From Amycolatopsis solani (GTDB lineage: Bacteria; Actinomycetota; Actinomycetes; Mycobacteriales; Pseudonocardiaceae), in contig NZ_JAWQJT010000001.1 of assembly GCF_033441515.1 (NCBI RefSeq), positions 62,001 to 126,000 of the forward strand: a stretch of DNA of 64,000 bases. Reading direction: 5' to 3'. The notes beneath the pieces were generated by a model. It searched no databases and was not told the DNA's origin. It saw only the letters and a program-made list of their open reading frames with translations. Below, one piece after another: positions 58,068 through 64,000 of this stretch (its first letter is position 1; every line of letters begins with the position of its first letter). Made by a program: the position numbers and the translations under genes.

Positions 58068-60118
58068 GCGGCACCATCCACAGTAGACAGGGACACGGCA
58101 CACACCTTGAACTCGGGCATCCTGCTCACGGGGTCGAGTGCGGGATTGGTGAACAGGTTCGCGCGCTGCTCACCGGGGAAGTGGAACGGCAGGAACACGA
58201 CGTCGGGTTGGAGGCTCGGCACGAACCGGACCTTCGCGATCGCCTCCCCGCGCCGGGACCGGATCCGCGCCGGGTCGCCTTCTTCGAGCCCGGCACGCTT
58301 GGCCGTATCCGGGTGGACCTCGACGAACACCTCCGGCACGACGTCGTTGAGCTCCTTGACGAGCCGCGTCTGCGCGCCGGACTGGTAGTGCTGCAGCACG
58401 CGGCCGGTGGTGGCCGTCAGCGGGAACTCGTCGTCGGGCCGCTCGGCCGGTCCGGTGTGCTCGACCGGCACGAACCGCGCGCGGCCGTCCGGGTGGGCGA
58501 AGGCGTCGAGGAACATCCGCGGCGTACCGGGGTGGTTTTCCTCCGGGACCGGCCAGTGCAGGGCTTCGCCGTTGCGCAGCCGGTCGTAGCTGACGCCGGA
58601 GTAGTCGGCGATCCCGCCCTTGGACGCGATCCGCAGCTCCTCGAACACGGTCTCGGCGTCGATCGGGAACCGGTCTTCCGGCTGCCCCAGCCGTTTCGCC
58701 AGTCCGTTGAGGACGTCCAGATCGGACCGGACACCCGGCGGCGGGTCGAGTGCCTTGCGGCGCAGCAGGACCCGGCCTTCGAGGTTCGTGAGCGTGCCGT
58801 GTTCCTCGGCCCACTGGGTGACCGGGAGGACGACGTCGGCCAGCGCGGCGGTTTCCGAGAGCACGAAGTCGGCGACGACCAGGAAGTCCAGTTCGGACAG
58901 TCGATCTTGGACGCGCTGCGAGCGCGGCGCCGAGACGACGACGTTGCTGCCGAAGACCATCAGCGCCTTCGGGCCGTCGTCCTGGCCGAGCGCTTCGAGC
59001 AGTTCGGTGGCCGAGCGGCCCGGACCCGGCAGGCTGTCCGGCTCGACACCCCACACGCCGGCGACGTACTCGCGGGCGGCCGGGTCGTCGAGCTTGCGGT
59101 AGCCGGGCAGCTGGTCGGCCTTCTGACCGTGCTCGCGGCCACCCTGGCCGTTGCCCTGGCCGGTGAGGCAGCCGTAGCCGGAGCCCGCGCGGCCCGGCAG
59201 GCCGAGCGCGAGGGCGAGGTTGATCCAGGCGCCGACGGTGGCGGTGCCGGTGGCGTGCTGCTCCGTGCCACGCGCGGTGAGGATGTAGGCGTTGCGCGCC
59301 CCGGCCAGCTTTTCCGCGGCCAGTCGCATGTCGGCGGCCGACACGCCGGTGACGCGCTCGGCGCGTTCCGGCCACCAGGACGCCACGATCCGCCACACGT
59401 CGGCGAAACCGCTGGTCCGTTCATCCACATAGGACCGATCGAGGTGACCGCCTTCGACGACGGCGTGCAGGATCCCCAGTGCCAGCGCGAGATCCGTGCC
59501 GGGCGTGGGCGCGAGGTGCAGACTCGCCAGCTCGGCGGTCGGCGTCCGCCGCGGGTCGACGACGACGAGGTCGCTCCCCCGCAGGTGCTGGAGGAACGGA
59601 GGCATCGTCTCGGCCGGGTTCGCCCCGGCGAGCAGCACGACGTCGGCCTGCTTGAGATCGGTGACGGGGAACGGCATCCCGCGATCGGCCCCGAACGCCT
59701 TGATCCCGGCGGCAGCGGCCGACGACATGCAGAAGCGGCCGTTGTAGTCGATCTGCGAGGTGCCGAGCGCGACGCGGGCGAACTTGCCGAGCAGGTAGGC
59801 CTTCTCGTTGGTGAGTCCCCCGCCGCCGAAGATCGCGACGCCGTCCGGCCCGTGGTTCTCCTGCGTCTCACGCAGTTTGCGGGCGACGAAGTCGAGGGCG
59901 AAGTCCCAGCTCACCGGCTCGAGCGCGCCGTCGACGCGGATCATCGGGGTGGTGAGGCGCTTCGGCGACCCGAGGAGACTGCCGGCGGTCCACCCCTTCT
60001 GGCACAGCCCGCCGGCGTTGACCGGGAAGTCCCGCGGCGTGACGCGCGGCCCGTCGAGGCTCATCCCGCACTGCAGCGCGCAGTACGGGCAGTGGGTGTC
60101 GACCTGCGGCACGGGCAC
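58064..60118 (-). CDS. assimilatory nitrate reductase catalytic subunit (Mo-bisMGD)
   Basis: A 684-residue molybdopterin oxidoreductase of the NarB/NasC type. Four N-terminal cysteines, Cys10, Cys13, Cys17 and Cys39, bind a [4Fe-4S] cluster. Cys130 in NGRFCMSS is the likely Mo ligand. The segments GANPAETMPPFLQ, VLPVTQWAEEHGTLTN and the late molydopterin-binding PFHFPGEQRANLFTN are typical. It reduces nitrate to nitrite in the cytoplasm for assimilation. It is the first gene of a six-gene operon. GTG 60118 has GAGGAGG at good spacing, and a GlnR-like half site lies upstream. Confidence 0.94.
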   Translation of the reverse strand: MPVPQVDTHCPYCALQCGMSLDGPRVTPRDFPVNAGGLCQKGWTAGSLLGSPKRLTTPMIRVDGALEPVSWDFALDFVARKLRETQENHGPDGVAIFGGGGLTNEKAYLLGKFARVALGTSQIDYNGRFCMSSAAAAGIKAFGADRGMPFPVTDLKQADVVLLAGANPAETMPPFLQHLRGSDLVVVDPRRTPTAELASLHLAPTPGTDLALALGILHAVVEGGHLDRSYVDERTSGFADVWRIVASWWPERAERVTGVSAADMRLAAEKLAGARNAYILTARGTEQHATGTATVGAWINLALALGLPGRAGSGYGCLTGQGNGQGGREHGQKADQLPGYRKLDDPAAREYVAGVWGVEPDSLPGPGRSATELLEALGQDDGPKALMVFGSNVVVSAPRSQRVQDRLSELDFLVVADFVLSETAALADVVLPVTQWAEEHGTLTNLEGRVLLRRKALDPPPGVRSDLDVLNGLAKRLGQPEDRFPIDAETVFEELRIASKGGIADYSGVSYDRLRNGEALHWPVPEENHPGTPRMFLDAFAHPDGRARFVPVEHTGPAERPDDEFPLTATTGRVLQHYQSGAQTRLVKELNDVVPEVFVEVHPDTAKRAGLEEGDPARIRSRRGEAIAKVRFVPSLQPDVVFLPFHFPGEQRANLFTNPALDPVSRMPEFKVCAVSLSTVDGAA

Positions 60119-60180
60119 CTCCTCGGCGGCTCGGGATGCACCGACGCTAAGGAGGCTGTGTTACTCGAAATCGACCGAAT

Positions 60181-60196
60181 GTTTCAGGCAGTTGAC
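60181..60196 (-). promoter_or_regulatory. GlnR-like half site upstream of the nitrate operon
   Basis: Read on the minus strand, GTCAA-(6 nt)-GAAAC matches the actinobacterial GlnR a/b half site (gTnAc-n6-GaAAc) at 9 of 10 positions. It lies 63-78 bp before the GTG of the catalytic subunit, in the only promoter gap. The second half site is weak. Confidence 0.55.
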
Positions 60197-60244
60197 ATTG
60201 CTGCGGAAATCACGCGGCCACCGCGGTGAGGTGCGTGACCTGGG

Positions 60245-61042
60245 TTACAGAACGCCGCTGACCTCACGGGCCGCCACGCGCAGCCCGTCGAGCGAGGCCT
60301 GCGTCGAGCGCGGGTTCAGCGCGTTCGACGCCAGCCGGAACAGGATCGCGCGCAGCAGCAGCTGCGGCCACTCCGGCAGGTGCGCCCACCGCTCCAGCAG
60401 CTCGCGTGTCGCGCCGCCCCAGGCGAGGGCGTCCACCGCGACGATCGCCGCGCCGTATTCGCCCGGGCGGTAGTACGGGACGAAGTCGACCAGGCCCGGG
60501 GCCGCGTCGCCGTCGAAGAGCAGGCCGGCCAGCAGTTCGCCGTGGGCCACCTGCAGCGGCAGCTTGATCGGGCGGCGGGCGCCGGCGAGGACCTCGAACC
60601 AGCGGCCGCCCTTCGTCTCCTCCAGGGGGACCTCGAGTTCCTCCCAGGCGACGCGGTCGGCGATCGCTTCGACGTCGCGGCGGGCGGCCAGGAAGTCCGG
60701 GCGGGGCAGGCCGATCGTCGCCCGGTGGAGCTTCACCGCCGCGAGCACCGACTCGTCGCCGCGGTGCTCGGGGGTGCCGGCCACGAAGCGGGACGCCGTC
60801 CAGCCGCCGACGATCCAGCGGCCGTCGGTGGACCCGACCGGCTTCGCGACCCGCAGGCCCGACTCGGCGATGTAGTCGAGGGCGCGGGCGGTCCACAGCG
60901 TCTTCGCCTTGTCGGTGACCGGCTTGAGCACGAGGTCGCCGCAGCGCCACGCCGTCGAGTCCGGCAGCCGTTCGCTGGCGTCGTCAAGACCACCGAAGGC
61001 CGAGCAGACGTGCGCCGGAGGGCGTTCGAGGGTTGACCGCAC
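60245..61042 (-). CDS. TIGR02569 family protein (Rv3205c-like)
   Basis: A 265-residue actinobacterial TIGR02569 protein, which looks like a distant aminoglycoside-phosphotransferase-type fold: VLKPVTDKAKTLWTARAL near residue 38, QVAHGELLAGLLFDGDAAPGLVDFVP near 165-190 in place of the HGD and DxD kinase motifs. The Asp arrangement is partly unusual (AHGELL for the HGD), so kinase activity is not certain. It is 141 bp downstream of moeZ across a hairpin. GTG 61042 is the start. Confidence 0.8.
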   Translation of the reverse strand: MRSTLERPPAHVCSAFGGLDDASERLPDSTAWRCGDLVLKPVTDKAKTLWTARALDYIAESGLRVAKPVGSTDGRWIVGGWTASRFVAGTPEHRGDESVLAAVKLHRATIGLPRPDFLAARRDVEAIADRVAWEELEVPLEETKGGRWFEVLAGARRPIKLPLQVAHGELLAGLLFDGDAAPGLVDFVPYYRPGEYGAAIVAVDALAWGGATRELLERWAHLPEWPQLLLRAILFRLASNALNPRSTQASLDGLRVAAREVSGVL

Positions 61043-61127
61043 GAGTCCTGACGTTACCCGGCCGGGTGTTCCACGTTCGAGAAGACGCGCTGGTCACACA
61101 GTGTTTTAGAACTCGGACGAAACGCCG

Positions 61128-61172
61128 CGAGGGGCACCTTCCCGGCGTCAAAAGCCGGGAAGGTGCCCCTCG
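61128..61172. terminator. 19-bp perfect hairpin between moeZ and the TIGR02569 gene
   Basis: CGAGGGGCACCTTCCCGGC (61128-61146) and its complement (61154-61172) enclose a 7-nt GTCAAAA loop, 12 bp beyond the moeZ stop. It should terminate or attenuate moeZ transcripts before the next gene in the same direction. Confidence 0.8.
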
Positions 61173-61183
61173 TGGAACGACGA

Positions 61184-62359
61184 TCAGTAGGTCGGCAGGC
61201 TCGGGTCGATCTGCTTCGCCCAGGCCAGCACGCCGCCGCCGAGGTGCGTCGCGTCCTTGAAACCGGCCGCGTGCAGGGCCGCCAGCGCCTCCGCCGAGCG
61301 GGCGCCCGACTTGCAGTGCAGGACGATCGGCTTGTCCTGCGGCAACTCCGCCAGCGCCTCGCCCGAAAGGATGCGGTCCTTCGGGATCAGCGTCGCGCCC
61401 TTGATGTTGACGATCTCGTACTCGTGCTGCTCGCGGACGTCGATCAGGGCGAAGTTGTCGCCGTTGTCGAACTTGGCCTTGAGCTCGGCCGGCGTGATCG
61501 TGCTGCCCGACGCGGCCTGCGCGGCCTCGTCGGACACGACCCCGCAGAACGCCTCGTAGTCGATCAGCTCGGTGATCTTCGGGGTGTCCGGATCCTTGCG
61601 GATCTTGACCTCGCGGTACTTCATGTCCAGCGCGTCGTAGCTGATCAGGCGGCCGAGCAGCGGCTCGCCGATGCCGGTGAGCAGCTTGATCGCCTCGGTC
61701 ACCATGATCGAGCCGATGGACGCGCACAGCACGCCCAGCACGCCACCCTCGGCGCAGGAGGGGACCATGCCCGGGGGCGGCGGCTCCGGGTAGAGGTCGC
61801 GGTAGTTGAGGCCCTTGCCGTTCGGCGCGTCTTCCCAGAACACGCTGACCTGGCCCTCGAACCGGAAGATCGAGCCCCACACGTACGGCTTGCCGAGCAG
61901 CACCGCGGCGTCGTTGACCAGGTAGCGCGTCGCGAAGTTGTCGGTGCCGTCGACGATCAGGTCGTACTGCTCGAAGATCTCGAGCGCGTTCGACGAGTCG
62001 AGGCGGTCGGTGTGCAGGTGCACCTTGACCAGCGGGTTGATCTCGGCGATCGACTCCTGCGCGGACGCGGCCTTGAGCTTGCCGACGTCGGACTGGCCGT
62101 GGATGACCTGGCGCTGCAGGTTCGACTCGTCGACGACGTCGAAGTCGACGATGCCGAGCGTGCCGACGCCGGCCGCGGCCAGGTAGAGCAGCGCGGGGCT
62201 GCCCAGGCCGCCGGCGCCGATGACCAGGACCTTGGCGTTCTTCAACCGCTTCTGCCCGGTCACCCCGACGTCCGGGATGATCAGGTGACGGCTGTACCTG
62301 GCCACCTCTTCCTTGGTGAGCTCGGCAGCCGGCTCGACGAGCGGCGGCAGTGCTGACAT
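61184..62359 (-). CDS. moeZ: adenylyltransferase/sulfurtransferase MoeZ
   Basis: A 391-residue MoeB/ThiF domain fused to a rhodanese. The N-terminal part shows VLVIGAGGLGSPALLYLAAAG and DGTDNFATRYLVND, with the conserved CAEGGVLGVLC segment; the rhodanese catalytic Cys349 is in LHCKSGARS. MoeZ adenylates and thiocarboxylates sulfur carriers used in Mo-cofactor and CysO-dependent cysteine synthesis in mycobacteria. Mo-cofactor supply would serve the nitrate reductase encoded upstream in the window. ATG 62359 has GGAGG at 4-5 nt. Confidence 0.93.
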   Translation of the reverse strand: MSALPPLVEPAAELTKEEVARYSRHLIIPDVGVTGQKRLKNAKVLVIGAGGLGSPALLYLAAAGVGTLGIVDFDVVDESNLQRQVIHGQSDVGKLKAASAQESIAEINPLVKVHLHTDRLDSSNALEIFEQYDLIVDGTDNFATRYLVNDAAVLLGKPYVWGSIFRFEGQVSVFWEDAPNGKGLNYRDLYPEPPPPGMVPSCAEGGVLGVLCASIGSIMVTEAIKLLTGIGEPLLGRLISYDALDMKYREVKIRKDPDTPKITELIDYEAFCGVVSDEAAQAASGSTITPAELKAKFDNGDNFALIDVREQHEYEIVNIKGATLIPKDRILSGEALAELPQDKPIVLHCKSGARSAEALAALHAAGFKDATHLGGGVLAWAKQIDPSLPTY

Positions 62360-62421
62360 GGGTCCTCCATCTCGCGCGCGGTTCGCGTCCATCCCACTAT
62401 GCACAACCCGCGCAGGCAAAC

Positions 62422-62455
62422 AGACCTTCCCCTATGCCACATGCTGGGAAGGTCT
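62422..62455. terminator. hairpin at the 3' end of the DUF3152 gene
   Basis: AGACCTTCCC (62422-62431) and GGGAAGGTCT (62446-62455) form a 10-bp stem with a 14-nt loop. The right arm includes the first base of the DUF3152 stop codon, so the hairpin forms right at the end of that gene, upstream of moeZ. Confidence 0.6.
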
Positions 62456-63603
62456 TACGGAGTGGGATTGGGCCAGGCGTTGGGCAGGCACACGCGGCCG
62501 TCCTTGGCCACCTTGCCCTTGTCGCCGCCGGGGATGTCGTTGAGCATCGAGACGTAGTCGTCGGAGACGCCGAACGACTGCTGCATCATCACCGGCGCGG
62601 GCTGGCCGTTGCCGCCGCAGCCGACGTGCTGGTTGCCCAGCGCGTGCCCGACCTCGTGGTTGATGGCGTACTGGCGGTACCCGGTCATGTCCGCGTTGAA
62701 CGCCTTCGCGCCGCGCACCCAGCGGGCCAGGTTGATCAGCACCCGGCCCATGCTCTTGCGGTAGCAGGACGCCTCGAAGGTGATCTGGAAGCCGCACGCG
62801 TCGGCGCGGTGCGTCGTCTCGGGCGTGGTGAGGCTCACGCGGAACGACGGGTTCGGGAAGTTCGCGTCGACGCGCTGGAGGGCGATCTTGCCGTCCCACG
62901 TCCAGCTCTTGGGATCGGACAGCGTGCCCTGGACCGCGGCCGCGAAGGCGTCGTCGCCGGCGTAGCTGGCCGGGTCGATGCCGTCCTCGACGTCGACGGT
63001 GTAGGTGTACAGCTTCCCGGTGCCGATCTTGGGACCGCTGCCGGGGACGACGTGCCAGCTGCCCCGGCCGGCCTGGGTGAACGGGCTGCCGTTCGGCAGG
63101 TCGGCGGTGGGCACCTTGAGGTCGACCGGCTTGGCCGGGTTCTCCGGGATGCCCGCTTCGCCGTCGCCGTCGATGGCGCCGCCCGCCGCGTCGCCGCCCG
63201 CCGACTCGACGCCGGGCGCGCTGCTCTGCTCGGCGATCGGCTGGGCCGGGCTGGTGGCGGTGTTGACCACGACGAGCACGGTCAGCACGACGAGGATCGG
63301 CAGCGCGTAGACGCGCCAGCCGTAGGTCTTGGTGAGCTTCGCGAGACCCGACTTCGGCGGCGCCGGCTTCGGCTCGCGCGGCGCCTCTTCGTGCGGTTTC
63401 CAGGACGCGCTCAGCGGCTCGGCGCTGGTCCGGCGCCCGCCCGGGCGGTAGCGGTCCTCGGTGACGCGCTGCGCGGGCGCCTTCGACGACGGGCGGTACT
63501 GCCCCGTGCGCGGCGACTCTTCGGGCTCCGCGGTCCGGCGGGCCGACGCACGGTGGGGAGCCCGCCGATCGTCGCCTCGCGCGTCCTGCTTCACCCGGTC
63601 CAC
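62455..63603 (-). CDS. DUF3152 membrane-anchored putative metallopeptidase (Rv3207c-like)
   Basis: A 382-residue protein: a basic, Pro-rich cytoplasmic head, one transmembrane helix about residues 92-112 (VYALPILVVLTVLVVVNTA), an acidic/Gly-rich linker, and an external DUF3152 domain. HEVGHALGNQH near the C-terminus is a zincin-type HExxHxxxxxH motif, so it is a likely zinc peptidase. Three Cys near ADACGF, ASCYRK and VGCGGN may pair. The GTG at 63603 is the start; GTGs at 63627 and 63594 are possible. In M. tuberculosis it neighbours moeB1. Confidence 0.82.
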   Translation of the reverse strand: MDRVKQDARGDDRRAPHRASARRTAEPEESPRTGQYRPSSKAPAQRVTEDRYRPGGRRTSAEPLSASWKPHEEAPREPKPAPPKSGLAKLTKTYGWRVYALPILVVLTVLVVVNTATSPAQPIAEQSSAPGVESAGGDAAGGAIDGDGEAGIPENPAKPVDLKVPTADLPNGSPFTQAGRGSWHVVPGSGPKIGTGKLYTYTVDVEDGIDPASYAGDDAFAAAVQGTLSDPKSWTWDGKIALQRVDANFPNPSFRVSLTTPETTHRADACGFQITFEASCYRKSMGRVLINLARWVRGAKAFNADMTGYRQYAINHEVGHALGNQHVGCGGNGQPAPVMMQQSFGVSDDYVSMLNDIPGGDKGKVAKDGRVCLPNAWPNPTP

Positions 63604-63683
63604 CGCACCAGGGTGCCACAGCGCCACCGAACCGTTATCGGCGACTGGCTGACCACGCAGGGGGTTGTTGTCACTCGATCGGG

Positions 63684-64000
63684 CTACCAGGTGCCGGCTT
63701 CGACGTGCTCCCACATGCCCAAAACGGCCTTCGCGACGACCACCGGACGTTCCATCTGGGCCACGTGCCCGGTTCGCGGCAGCACCAGCAGCCGGGCCCG
63801 CGGGATGGCCCGCGCGGTGCGCACGGCCCGCTTCACCGAGATGACGCGGTCCTCGCGGCCCCAGACCACCAGCGTCGGTGCCGTCACCCGCGGCGCGACC
63901 GACCACAGGGACGCCTTCCCGAGCGTCGACCACGCCCGGAAGATGGCGAACGTGCTGCGGGCCATCGCGGGCGCCGCCCAGGCGAAGCCCGCGCGGGCGC
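63684..64000 (-). CDS. alpha/beta hydrolase, C-terminal part (5' end outside window)
   Basis: At least 105 residues are visible, with the frame open to the window edge. VTAPTLVVWGREDRVISVKRA carries the catalytic acid Asp, and PRTGHVAQMERPVVVAKA the catalytic His, of an alpha/beta hydrolase; the nucleophile lies outside. It resembles esterase/lipase proteins. A LipV-like identity, as in the adnA region of M. tuberculosis, is possible but cannot be tested from this fragment. Confidence 0.8.
   Translation of the reverse strand, partial: ARAGFAWAAPAMARSTFAIFRAWSTLGKASLWSVAPRVTAPTLVVWGREDRVISVKRAVRTARAIPRARLLVLPRTGHVAQMERPVVVAKAVLGMWEHVEAGTW

Noticed and set aside
46251..60244. A genomic island with mobile ends
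   Set aside because: No integrase, transposase, tRNA end or direct repeats were seen at either edge, so only the synteny difference is reported.
60193..60245. A plus-strand promoter with TTGACA at 60193-60198
   Set aside because: No gene starts on the plus strand downstream, and the word overlaps the GlnR-like half site read on the other strand.

Overview
The window is high-GC actinobacterial DNA. Gene order, the many GTG starts, TANNNT -10 boxes about 6-7 nt before start codons (leaderless mRNAs) and several mycobacteria-like synteny blocks point to a Pseudonocardiaceae member, most likely Amycolatopsis or a close relative. This assignment rests on pattern recognition; no database search was run. 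Genes are tightly packed, many joined by 4-bp ATGA/GTGA overlaps. I see no rRNA, tRNA, CRISPR array, insertion sequence or prophage.

Layout. 1-8.3 kb: a GT-C-type membrane glycosyltransferase, then a block ordered as I recall M. tuberculosis Rv2228c-Rv2236c (RNase H/phosphatase, zinc-ribbon protein, Nif3-like protein, LMW tyrosine phosphatase, SURF1, CobD), with a PaiB-like protein and a 20-residue Cys-rich peptide gene that is easy to miss. 8.4-11 kb: gluconate uptake and phosphorylation under a divergent GntR repressor. 11-12 kb: an ArsR/SRPBCC pair. 12-18.7 kb: a sugar operon (ROK regulator, lipoprotein, two permeases, GH4 glycosidase, BadF-type kinase) with no ATPase. 18.9-25.9 kb: NudC, two M16 peptidase-like proteins and two DUF2207 membrane proteins in one leftward operon. 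26-28 kb: an anchored zinc metallopeptidase and a SUKH protein. 28-36 kb: RDD, SpoIIM, DUF58, MoxR, DUF4350, DUF4129 and a multi-pass membrane protein (resembling Rv3691-Rv3695), interrupted by a secreted ricin-type lectin. 36-39 kb: a second metallopeptidase, a small membrane protein, a K+ channel (Rv3200c-like) and a DoxX-like protein. 39-46 kb: the AdnAB helicase-nuclease and an alkyltransferase-like protein (Rv3201c/Rv3202c/Rv3204 order). 46-52 kb: an iron-regulated siderophore-interacting protein, a HemD-like protein with a WYL regulator, and a repair-like winged-helix protein. 51-60 kb: a six-gene nitrate/nitrite assimilation operon ending in a HemD-DNA-binding fusion. 60-64 kb: a TIGR02569 protein, MoeZ, DUF3152 and a partial hydrolase (Rv3205c-Rv3207c-like).

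The most unusual signals are not classical systems: (1) the Cys-rich micro-peptide; (2) short perfect palindromes that recur in intergenic DNA and also sit in frame inside a DUF2207 gene, adding HFHVKV twice; (3) a second palindrome family shared between the adnA-adnB spacer and the 3' end of the same DUF2207 gene; (4) a strikingly frequent, frame-locked CC-ACW-GTG-G word in unrelated genes. Several operators can be read directly: tandem GntR sites, an ArsR palindrome between -35 and -10, and an IdeR-type iron box over the start of the siderophore-interacting gene.
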